Source of the DNA: Pseudomonadota bacterium
GTDB lineage: Bacteria; Pseudomonadota; Alphaproteobacteria; JAAXGF01
NCBI GenBank assembly: GCA_022563655.1
Contig: JADFMW010000050.1
Coordinates: forward strand, 1-13,018
Direction of reading: 5' to 3'
Length of the DNA stretch: 13,018 bases
The notes below the pieces were generated by a model. The model searched no databases. It worked only from the letters and a program-made list of their open reading frames with translations, and was not told the origin of the DNA. This document shows positions 6,975 through 13,018 of this stretch, piece after piece. The position numbers and the translations under genes are program-made. The first letter of the stretch is position 1. Each line of letters opens with the position of its first letter.

Positions 6975-7002
6975 GCGCGAGGGGGAGCAATTCCATCGCG
7001 CT
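6974..7002 (+). terminator. Possible weak terminator after chpT
   Basis: AGCGCGA (6974-6980) and TCGCGCT (6996-7002) pair perfectly around a 15-nt loop directly after the chpT stop and are followed by GTTTAC. The T-run is short, so it is a weak candidate. It would separate chpT from the cheA promoter region. Confidence 0.27.
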
Positions 7003-7003
7003 G

Positions 7004-7019
7004 TTTACAGCTTGTTAAC
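7004..7019 (+). promoter_or_regulatory. Predicted CtrA binding site upstream of cheA
   Basis: TTTA (7004-7007), a 7-nt spacer, and TTAAC (7015-7019) match the CtrA consensus TTAA-N7-TTAA at seven of eight positions, plus the favoured following C. Such AT-rich half sites are rare in this GC-rich DNA, and I saw no other such pair in the window by eye. It lies 87 bp before the cheA start, in the 131-bp gap after chpT. CtrA itself is encoded at the right end of the window. Confidence 0.55.
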
Positions 7020-7052
7020 CAGCGGCGCTCATCCTTGCGAGGACATGCCACG

Positions 7053-7076
7053 GTCGAAGCTCGAGCAGGCTTCGAC
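7053..7076 (+). promoter_or_regulatory. Hairpin in the cheA leader
   Basis: GTCGAAGC (7053-7060) and GCTTCGAC (7069-7076) form a perfect 8-bp stem with an 8-nt loop, 29 nt before the cheA ATG. No T-run follows, so it is not a terminator. It could shape translation or stability of the operon message, or be a DNA inverted repeat bound by a protein. Confidence 0.4.
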
Positions 7077-7105
7077 ACCCGGTTTGCCCCCAGCGGAGAG
7101 TGCCG

Positions 7106-9745
7106 ATGGACGACCTACTGCGCGAATTCCTCGCTGAAACCGCAGAAAACATCGCTGTCCTCGATGTCGATCTGGTCAAGCTCGAGAAGAACCCGAACGA
7201 TCCGAATCTGCTGAGCGAAATTTTCCGGGTCGTTCACACCGTCAAGGGAACCTGTGGCTTCCTCGACCTGCCGCGGCTCGAGGCGGTTGCCCACGCCAGC
7301 GAAGAAGTGCTCGGCAAGATCCGCGACGGCGACCTCAGCGTGACCGAGGAGGCGGTCACGCTGATCCTGGAGTCGATCGACTGCATCAAGGGAATCCTCG
7401 CTACGCTCGAGCAGATCGAGGCCGAGCCGCCCGGCGACGACAACGATCTCATCGGCCGCCTCGGCATCTTCGCCCAGGGTGGAGCCGCGGCGAGTGAGGG
7501 CACTGACGACGACAAGGCCGCCGAGGCCGAACCGCCAGAGGACATTGCGGCGACCGAGCCGCCAGATGACGTGGCGGAGGCCGGGGCAAACGAAGCCCCG
7601 CAGCAGGCCCCCGCCGCGTCGCCGGCGGCGTCCGGCAAGCGCGCCACGGGCCAGGCCGCGGCGCCGGCGGCGGTCGAAGCGACGGGCGAATCCAAGATCG
7701 CGAGCCAGAACATTCGCGTTGGCGTCGACCTGCTCGAGCACCTGATGACCATGGTCAGCGAGCTGGTGCTGACCCGTAACCAGCTTCTCCAGATGGTTCG
7801 CGGCCAAACCGACAACGAGTTCGCGGCCCCGCTGCAGCGCCTGAGCCACGTCACCACCGAGCTGCAGGAAGGGGTGATGAAGACCCGGATGCAGCCGATC
7901 GGCAACGCCTGGGCGAACCTGCCGCGCCTCATCCGTGATCTGTCGCTGGATCTGGGCAAGAAGGTCGAGCTGAGGATGATCGGGGCCGAGACCGAGCTCG
8001 ACCGCCAGGTGCTCGAGCTGATCAAGGACCCGCTCACTCACATGGTGCGCAACTCCGTCGACCACGGCATCGAATTGCCCGAGGTGCGCAAGCGTGCCGG
8101 CAAGCGAGCGACGGGCAAGGTGGTGCTGAACGCCTATCACGAAGGCGGTCACATCATCATCGAGATCGGCGACGACGGGCGGGGAATCGACCTCGAGGAA
8201 ATCAAGAAAAAGGCGATCGAGAACGGAATGGCCAGCGCCGCCGAGGTCGAGGCGATGTCGGATCAGCAGGCTCTGCAGCTCATCTTCAAGCCCGGATTCT
8301 CGACCGCGACCGAGGTGACCAACGTCTCGGGCCGCGGCGTCGGCATGGACGTGGTGAAGACCAACGTCGAGAAGATCGGCGGCACGATCGAGCTCAAGTC
8401 AAGCACCGGCGAGGGCATGACCTCCATCATCAAGATTCCGCTGACGCTGGCCATCGTCTCCGTCCTCATCGTCGAGTGCGGCGGCGAGCGCTTTGCCATC
8501 CCGCAGATCAGCGTCGTCGAGCTGGTGCGCGTCTCGGCCCACTCCGAGCACACCATCGAGATGATCAACAACACGCCGGTGCTCAGGCTGCGCGACCGCC
8601 TGCTGCCCTTGGTCTCGCTGTCGCAAATCTTGAAGTTGGGCAACGGCGACGCGACCGTCTCGACCGACGACGACACCTTCATCGTGGTCTCGCAGGTCGG
8701 CGCCCAGAGCTTCGGCATCATCGTCGACAAGGTGTTCGACACCGAGGAAATCGTGGTCAAACCGGTGGCGCCGATGCTGCGCGACATCGGTGTGTTCTCG
8801 GGCAACACCATCCTGGGCGACGGCAGCATCGTCATGATTCTCGACCCCAACGGCATCGCCGCGACCGCGACCCATACGAGCATGACGAGCGACAGCCAAG
8901 CCGAGACGGCCACCAAGAGCGTCGCGCAGAGCGACGACAGCACCGTCTTGCTCCTGTTCCGCGCCGGCACGGGCGCGCCCAATGCGGTGCCGCTGGCGCT
9001 GGTCGCCAGGCTCGAGGAGTTCGATCGCAAAGCGATCGAGTACTCGACCGGTCAGCCCGTGGTTCAGTACCGCGGCCGGCTCATGCCGCTTATTCCCGTC
9101 GAAAATGGGAAGCCGCTCGAGGGCGAGGGCAAAATGCCGGTCGTGGTGTTCTCGGATCACGATCGCAGCATGGGCCTGGTCGTCGACGAGATCGTCGACA
9201 TCGTCGAGGAGCGCCTCGATATCGAGCTCAGCGCCAGCCGCCCCGGTACGCTCGGCAGCGCGGTCATCGCGGGCAATGCCACCGATATCATCGATACGGG
9301 CCACTACCTGACCCAGGCCTTCAGCGACTGGTTCAAGCACGGCGCGGGCGCCGGCGGCAACCGCGACAAGCGCCTGCTGCTGGTCGAGGACAGTCCGTTC
9401 TTCCGCAACATGCTGGCGCCGCTGCTCTCGGCGGCGGGATACGACGTGACCCTGGCCGAGAGCGGCGACGAGGCGCTCAAGCTGCTCGATAGCGGTGACG
9501 ACTTCGACATCATCGTCAGCGACATCGAGATGCCGGGCACGAGCGGCTTCGACCTCGCCAAGGCGTGCCGCAGCGATCAACGCTGGAAGGACACCCCGAT
9601 CGTCGCGCTGTCCTCTCACAGCTCGCCCGAACACCTCAAGCGCGGCCGCGAGGCCGGTTTCACCGACTACGTCGCCAAATTCGACCGCGACGCCTTGCTT
9701 GCCGCGCTGTCGCAATCCTTGTCCATCGCCGGAGATGCCGCATGA
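7106..9745 (+). CDS. cheA: Hybrid chemotaxis histidine kinase CheA with second CheW-like domain and receiver
   Basis: CheA receives signals from chemoreceptors via CheW, autophosphorylates and phosphorylates CheY and CheB. The 879 residues show: an HPt domain (~1-120) with His44 in RVVHTVKGTCGF; an Ala/Pro/Glu-rich linker (~124-198) in place of a P2 domain; the dimerisation helices (~200-262); the ATPase domain with N box Asn316 (HMVRNSVDHG), DDGRGID (356-362) and GRGVGMDVV (409-417); a CheW-like P5 domain (~445-585); a second, diverged CheW-like domain (~608-742); and a receiver (~755-875) with phosphoacceptor Asp806, Ser836 and Lys858. The ATG at 7106 is preferred over a GTG at 7100 because GGAGAG (7094-7099) is spaced 6 nt from it. 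It is first in the cheAWYBR operon. The C-terminal receiver may act as a phosphate sink or feedback element; that is inference. Confidence 0.96.
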   Translation: MDDLLREFLAETAENIAVLDVDLVKLEKNPNDPNLLSEIFRVVHTVKGTCGFLDLPRLEAVAHASEEVLGKIRDGDLSVTEEAVTLILESIDCIKGILATLEQIEAEPPGDDNDLIGRLGIFAQGGAAASEGTDDDKAAEAEPPEDIAATEPPDDVAEAGANEAPQQAPAASPAASGKRATGQAAAPAAVEATGESKIASQNIRVGVDLLEHLMTMVSELVLTRNQLLQMVRGQTDNEFAAPLQRLSHVTTELQEGVMKTRMQPIGNAWANLPRLIRDLSLDLGKKVELRMIGAETELDRQVLELIKDPLTHMVRNSVDHGIELPEVRKRAGKRATGKVVLNAYHEGGHIIIEIGDDGRGIDLEEIKKKAIENGMASAAEVEAMSDQQALQLIFKPGFSTATEVTNVSGRGVGMDVVKTNVEKIGGTIELKSSTGEGMTSIIKIPLTLAIVSVLIVECGGERFAIPQISVVELVRVSAHSEHTIEMINNTPVLRLRDRLLPLVSLSQILKLGNGDATVSTDDDTFIVVSQVGAQSFGIIVDKVFDTEEIVVKPVAPMLRDIGVFSGNTILGDGSIVMILDPNGIAATATHTSMTSDSQAETATKSVAQSDDSTVLLLFRAGTGAPNAVPLALVARLEEFDRKAIEYSTGQPVVQYRGRLMPLIPVENGKPLEGEGKMPVVVFSDHDRSMGLVVDEIVDIVEERLDIELSASRPGTLGSAVIAGNATDIIDTGHYLTQAFSDWFKHGAGAGGNRDKRLLLVEDSPFFRNMLAPLLSAAGYDVTLAESGDEALKLLDSGDDFDIIVSDIEMPGTSGFDLAKACRSDQRWKDTPIVALSSHSSPEHLKRGREAGFTDYVAKFDRDALLAALSQSLSIAGDAA
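7529..7576 (+). repeat. Imperfect tandem repeat in the CheA linker
   Basis: Two 21-bp units (7529-7549 and 7556-7576, 27-bp period) agree at 17 of 21 bases and encode EPPEDIA and EPPDDVA in the disordered linker after the HPt domain. It looks like a small duplication in a length-tolerant spacer. Confidence 0.5.
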
Positions 9746-10230
9746 GCGAGACGCCAGCAGTAGGCCCCGCCGCCGCAGAGGGCGCTCGGGGCGACCATCA
9801 AGAGTTCGTCACCGTGGTAATCGGCGACCAGTTGTTCGGAATTCCGGTTCTGACCGTGCAGGACGTGCTGGGGCAGCACCAGATCGCGCACATACCGATC
9901 GCGCCACCCGAGGTCGCGGGCTCGCTAAATCTGCGCGGTCGCATCGTCACCGCGATCGATCCCAGGGTGCGCCTCGGCTTGCCCAAGCGAGACACCGACG
10001 GCTCGCGCATGGGCATCGTGGTCGAGCACAACGGCGAACTCTACAGCCTACTGATCGATTCGGTCGGCGAGGTGTTGAGCCTTCCCAACGACTGCTACGA
10101 GCGCAACCCGGCGACCCTTGATGACCGCTGGCGTGAGATATCGGCCGGGGTCTACCGCCTCGAAGAGAGGCTGATGGTCGTGTTGGACGTCGCCCGGCTG
10201 CTCGACTTCGGTGTGGCGGAGGCTGCCTGA
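9742..10230 (+). CDS. cheW: Chemotaxis coupling protein CheW
   Basis: CheW is the small cytosolic SH3-like adaptor that joins CheA to chemoreceptor arrays. The 162-residue protein has the expected pattern: FVTVVIGDQLFGIPVLTVQDV (22-42), the receptor-binding loop NLRGRIVTAIDPRVRLGLP (63-81) with Arg65 at the usual conserved position, and the C-terminal strand GVYRLEERLMVVLDVARLL (136-154). The ATG at 9742 overlaps the cheA TGA as ATGA, with GGAGA (9731-9735) as ribosome site, so the two are translationally coupled. The reading frame stays open further upstream, but that part is only a shadow of cheA. The first ~20 residues are a loose Ala-rich lead not shared by the family. Confidence 0.95.
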   Translation: MSETPAVGPAAAEGARGDHQEFVTVVIGDQLFGIPVLTVQDVLGQHQIAHIPIAPPEVAGSLNLRGRIVTAIDPRVRLGLPKRDTDGSRMGIVVEHNGELYSLLIDSVGEVLSLPNDCYERNPATLDDRWREISAGVYRLEERLMVVLDVARLLDFGVAEAA

Positions 10231-10280
10231 CACCACCGCCCGCGTGGATGATCGGTTAGAGAGATAAACAGGAGTGTGGC

Positions 10281-10646
10281 ATGAAGTCCTGTCTTATCGT
10301 CGACGATTCGGCGGTCATCCGCAAGATCGCGAGGAAAATACTGGAAGAGTTGAACTTCGAGATCGCCGAGGCCGATGACGGTCGGCGGGCGCTCGAGCAG
10401 TGCCGCGCGCAAATGCCCGACGCCATCCTGCTTGATTGGAACATGCCGCAAATGAACGGCATCGAGTTCCTACGCGCCTTACGTCAAACCGACGGTGGTG
10501 CGGCGCCGGTGGTTATTTTCTGCACCACGGAGAACGACGTGCCGCACATCCGCGAAGCGATCGCGGCGGGCGCCAACGAGTACATCATGAAGCCGTTCGA
10601 CGGCGACATCATACAGTCGAAGTTCGCACAGGTAGGCTTGCTCTAG
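10281..10646 (+). CDS. cheY: Chemotaxis response regulator CheY
   Basis: This is a single-domain receiver of 121 residues. Acidic pocket residues Asp8 and Asp9 (LIVDDS), phosphoacceptor Asp52 (AILLDWNMPQMNG), the Thr82/Thr83 switch position (FCTTEND) and Lys104 (YIMKPF) are all present. In the Che pathway phospho-CheY binds the flagellar motor switch; the gene order supports that role here. The ATG at 10281 has AGGAG at 10270-10274. A 50-bp gap separates it from cheW, the only real gap inside the operon, and its TAG overlaps the proposed cheB GTG start by one base. Confidence 0.94.
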   Translation: MKSCLIVDDSAVIRKIARKILEELNFEIAEADDGRRALEQCRAQMPDAILLDWNMPQMNGIEFLRALRQTDGGAAPVVIFCTTENDVPHIREAIAAGANEYIMKPFDGDIIQSKFAQVGLL

Positions 10647-11788
10647 TGGTTGGTCCGGCAGCGATGGAAGCGGGCGCCCGCGGCGACCCGCCTGAGGACA
10701 CGCGCACGATTTACCGCGTCATGGTGGTCGATGATTCGGCGATGATCCGCGGTCTTCTCACGCGCACGCTCGAGAGCGACCCCGCCATCAAGGTGGTGGC
10801 ATCGGCCGGCAATGGCGAGTTGGCCGTGAAGGCGATCGCGCGCACCGATATAGACGTGGTGATCCTCGACATCGAGATGCCGGTGATGGACGGCCTGACG
10901 GCGTTGCCGCTGCTCTTGCGGGCAAGCCCCGGCGTCAAGGTGATCATGGCCTCGACGCTGACGCGGAGAAACGCGGCCATCAGCCTGCGCGCGCTTACCG
11001 CCGGAGCGAGCGACTACATACCCAAGCCGACGTCGGCGCGCGATCTGCACGCGACGGATGGCTTCCGCCGCGAGCTGCTCGCCAAGGTCAAGGCGTTGGG
11101 CGACCCCGCCGCCCGCCGCGAGAGGCGCTCGGCCGCGCTGCTGAAGGGGCCGCGCCTGAACCTGTATCGCGACGCGGAGATCGTCCTGCGCCTGCCGTCG
11201 GCGCACGCGCCCCAGGTCGTCGCGGTCGGCAGTTCCACCGGCGGGCCGCGAGCCCTGTTCACGGTATTCCAGACTCTGGGGTCGAAGCTGCGCGTTCCGG
11301 TCTTGATCACCCAGCACATGCCGCCCACGTTCACCGCCATCCTCGCCGAACATATCCAGCGCGTCACCGGGGTGGCCTGCGCCGAGGGGCGAGATCAGGA
11401 AGCGCTCGAGGCCGGCCGCATCTATCTCGCGCCGGGTGACTTTCACATGATCGTCGAGCGCACGGCCGGAACCCCCGTGATCCGTCTCAGCAGGAGTCCG
11501 CCCGAGAACTTCTGCCGGCCGGCGGTCGACCCGATGTTTCGCAGCATCGCCGCCGCCTACGGCCCGAACGTGCTGGGCGTGATTCTGACCGGCATGGGCC
11601 GCGACGGGCTCAACGGCGGCCGCGCCCTCATCGAGGCGGGCGGCACGATCATCGCCCAGGACGAGTCGACCAGCGTGGTGTGGGGCATGCCCGGCGCGGT
11701 CGCCACGGCCGGGCTGTGCAGCCGCGTTCCCCCCATCGACCAGATCGCCAAACACATGCTCGGCCTAGTGAACGGGAGCGGCCGATGA
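10646..11788 (+). CDS. cheB: Chemotaxis protein-glutamate methylesterase/glutaminase CheB
   Basis: CheB removes methyl groups from receptor glutamates (and deamidates glutamines) to adapt the response; its receiver is phosphorylated by CheA. With a GTG start at 10646 the protein has 380 residues: a receiver (~22-145) with Asp29/Asp30, phosphoacceptor Asp75 (DVVILDIEMPVMDG) and the KP pair at Lys127; a linker; and the esterase domain (~188-375) with the triad Ser197 (GSSTGG), His224 (TQHMP) and Asp320 (GMGRDG). The GTG forms a TAGTG overlap with the cheY stop and has AGGTAGG 9 nt upstream. An ATG at 10664 is the alternative and has no visible ribosome site; neither choice changes a domain. The TGA overlaps the cheR ATG. 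Confidence 0.94.
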   Translation: MVGPAAMEAGARGDPPEDTRTIYRVMVVDDSAMIRGLLTRTLESDPAIKVVASAGNGELAVKAIARTDIDVVILDIEMPVMDGLTALPLLLRASPGVKVIMASTLTRRNAAISLRALTAGASDYIPKPTSARDLHATDGFRRELLAKVKALGDPAARRERRSAALLKGPRLNLYRDAEIVLRLPSAHAPQVVAVGSSTGGPRALFTVFQTLGSKLRVPVLITQHMPPTFTAILAEHIQRVTGVACAEGRDQEALEAGRIYLAPGDFHMIVERTAGTPVIRLSRSPPENFCRPAVDPMFRSIAAAYGPNVLGVILTGMGRDGLNGGRALIEAGGTIIAQDESTSVVWGMPGAVATAGLCSRVPPIDQIAKHMLGLVNGSGR

Positions 11789-12666
11789 AACCAGAAGATT
11801 TTGAACTTCTCAGAAGCCTGGTCGAGGAGCGCTCCGGTCTGGTGCTTACGAAGGAAAAACTCTATCTGCTGGAGAGCCGCCTCATTCCCCTGGCGCGCAA
11901 ACGCGGCATGGCGGGGCTCGACAAACTGATCAGAGAGATCCGCACGCGCCGCGAAGAGTCGCTGCTGACCGCCGTCACCGAGGCGATGACGACGAACGAG
12001 TCGTCGTTCTTCCGCGACATCAAGCCGTTCGAGAACTTCCGCAAGTTTGTGCTGCCGAAGCTCGTCGAGGGGCACGCGGCGGGGCGTGCCATCCGCATCT
12101 GGAGCGCCGCCTGCTCGACGGGTCAGGAGCCTTACTCGATCGCCATTTGCCTGCGCGAGGAGGCGGCGAAACTGGGCGGCCACCGGTTCGAGATCGTCGC
12201 CACCGACCTATCGGTCGAGGTGCTCGAAAAGGCCAAGGTGGGCATGTACTCGCAGTTCGAGATCCAGCGCGGCCTGCCCATCCAGATACTGATGAAGTAC
12301 TTCAAGCAGGTCGATGAGATGTGGCAGGTCGATGCGTCGATCCGGGCCATGGTCAAGTTTCGCAAGCTCAACCTACTCCAAGAGTTTTCATCGCTTGGGC
12401 GCTTCGACGTGGTGTTCTGCCGCAATGTCCTGATCTACTTCGGCAAGGCGACCAAGAAGTTGGTGTTCGATCGCCTCCGCCGCATCATGCTGACCGACGG
12501 CTTTCTCTTTCTCGGCGGGGCGGAGACCGTGCTTGGCATAACCGACGCTTTCTGCCGGGTCGACGGCTACCGCGGCGTCTACCAGATGCTCAGCGAGATC
12601 AAGCCCAGCTGGCCGTCGACCTCGGGCACCAAGGAAAATTTGGCGGCGCAGGCGCCAGGGCCTTAA
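11785..12666 (+). CDS. cheR: Chemotaxis receptor methyltransferase CheR
   Basis: CheR methylates receptor glutamates with S-adenosylmethionine and is the opposing partner of CheB. Its 293 residues comprise the N-terminal helical domain (~1-80) ending in TTNESSFFRD (69-78), then the Rossmann-type methyltransferase domain with the SAM-binding segment IWSAACSTGQEPYSIA (105-120), the acidic loop VATDLS (138-143) and FCRNVLIYF (211-219). The residue at position 74, often Thr in the TNxTxFFR motif, is Ser, a common substitution. The ATG at 11785 overlaps the cheB TGA as ATGA and has GGGAG at 11774-11778. It is last in the operon; the final ~20 residues are a loose Ser/Ala/Pro tail. No receptor gene is present in the window. 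Confidence 0.95.
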   Translation: MKPEDFELLRSLVEERSGLVLTKEKLYLLESRLIPLARKRGMAGLDKLIREIRTRREESLLTAVTEAMTTNESSFFRDIKPFENFRKFVLPKLVEGHAAGRAIRIWSAACSTGQEPYSIAICLREEAAKLGGHRFEIVATDLSVEVLEKAKVGMYSQFEIQRGLPIQILMKYFKQVDEMWQVDASIRAMVKFRKLNLLQEFSSLGRFDVVFCRNVLIYFGKATKKLVFDRLRRIMLTDGFLFLGGAETVLGITDAFCRVDGYRGVYQMLSEIKPSWPSTSGTKENLAAQAPGP

Positions 12667-12680
12667 CCCGACTCGGTTCT

Positions 12681-12717
12681 CCCCACCACCCGGCGCTTAC
12701 GCCGCGTGCGGGGTTTT
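12681..12717 (+). terminator. Candidate intrinsic terminator of the che operon
   Basis: After cheR, CGGCG (12691-12695) and CGCCG (12700-12704) form a stem with a CTTA loop; CCCC (12681-12684) and GGGG (12710-12713) can close an outer stem across an internal loop, and TTTT (12714-12717) follows. It overlaps the last codons of the convergent ctrA gene, as often seen at tightly packed convergent ends. Confidence 0.42.
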
Positions 12718-13018
12718 GCTCGGACCGCCGTTGCCCGCCGGCGGGTCGTGCAGCACGTAGCCGCGGCCCCACACGGTCTTGATGTAGTTGTCGCCGCCGG
12801 TCGCCGCCGCCAGTTTCTTGCGCAGCTTGCACACGAACACGTCGATGATCTTCAGCTCGGGCTCGTCCATGCCGCCGTAGAGATGATTGAGGAACATCTC
12901 CTTGGTCAGCGTCATGCCCTTGCGCAGCGACAACAACTCGAGAATGGCGTACTCCTTGCCGGTCAGGTGCAGCGGCCGGTCGCCGGCCGCGACCGAACGG
13001 GCATCGAGATTGATCATC
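12697..13018 (-). CDS. ctrA: Cell-cycle/motility transcriptional regulator CtrA, C-terminal half (5' end outside window)
   Basis: The 106 residues seen form the OmpR-type winged-helix output domain. They contain LTGKEYAILELLSLRKG, TLTKEMFLNHLYGGMDEPE, LKIIDVFVCKLRKKLAAATG and IKTVWGRGYVLHDP, almost the sequence of Caulobacter CtrA. The receiver domain lies beyond the window, so the coordinates are partial. CtrA, phosphorylated via CckA and ChpT, binds TTAA-N7-TTAA sites to control motility and, in some orders, cell division. The protein ends in PHAA; a C-terminal Ala-Ala is the known ClpXP recognition tail of Caulobacter CtrA. The gene is convergent with cheR, with 30 bp between the stop codons, and chpT is encoded in the same locus. 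Confidence 0.95.
   Translation of the reverse strand, partial: MINLDARSVAAGDRPLHLTGKEYAILELLSLRKGMTLTKEMFLNHLYGGMDEPELKIIDVFVCKLRKKLAAATGGDNYIKTVWGRGYVLHDPPAGNGGPSKTPHAA

Noticed and set aside
8399..9715. A 438-codon minus-strand open frame opposite cheA
   Set aside because: It has no domain features, and the opposite strand encodes an unbroken CheA with all its boxes.
1..13018. tRNA, rRNA, CRISPR array, insertion sequence or riboswitch
   Set aside because: No cloverleaf, repeat-spacer pattern, transposase motif or known leader structure was recognised on either strand by reading.

Overview
The window looks like a chromosome segment from an alphaproteobacterium, most likely of the Rhodospirillales type. 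The base composition is GC-rich throughout, with one AT-richer islet. Chromosomal markers specific to the class are present: the histidine phosphotransferase ChpT, the cell-cycle/motility regulator CtrA, a DUF3553 protein, and a cheAWYBR cluster whose CheA carries a C-terminal receiver. Species cannot be named from this sequence.

Layout. (1) Positions 1-441 (+): the 3' end of a reading frame resembling the C-terminus of a HigB-type toxin, followed 8 bp later by an intact HigA-type antitoxin. (2) 524-1369 (-): a cytosolic trypsin-fold protease of unknown role in visibly AT-richer DNA, probably acquired. (3) 1418-5900 (-): a two-gene operon for soluble NAD-dependent formate dehydrogenase. The diaphorase subunit is a natural FdsG-FdsB (NuoE-NuoF) fusion as in Methylobacterium Fdh1; the catalytic subunit is FdsA-like with a catalytic Cys. 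(4) 6024-6218 (-): a 64-residue DUF3553 protein, divergent from chpT. (5) 6345-6974 (+): chpT. (6) 7106-12666 (+): the chemotaxis operon cheA-cheW-cheY-cheB-cheR, with ATGA or TAGTG junctions at three of its four boundaries. (7) 12697-13018 (-): the C-terminal DNA-binding half of ctrA, convergent with cheR and cut by the window end.

How the genes work together. Formate dehydrogenase oxidises formate to CO2 and passes electrons through Fe-S clusters to FMN and NAD+. ChpT is the phosphotransfer hub that moves phosphate from CckA to CtrA (and CpdR), and CtrA is encoded at the other end of the same cluster. The chemotaxis operon between them makes the kinase, coupler, motor-directed response regulator, methylesterase and methyltransferase, but no receptor gene lies in the window. 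A near-consensus CtrA box (TTTA-N7-TTAAC, 7004-7019) sits in front of cheA. This suggests that the ChpT-CtrA phosphorelay switches on the adjacent chemotaxis operon.

The core genes are well-known families. The least explained parts are the accessory stretch at the left (protease plus toxin-antitoxin remnant), the palindromes in front of the formate dehydrogenase operon, and the function of the DUF3553 protein.
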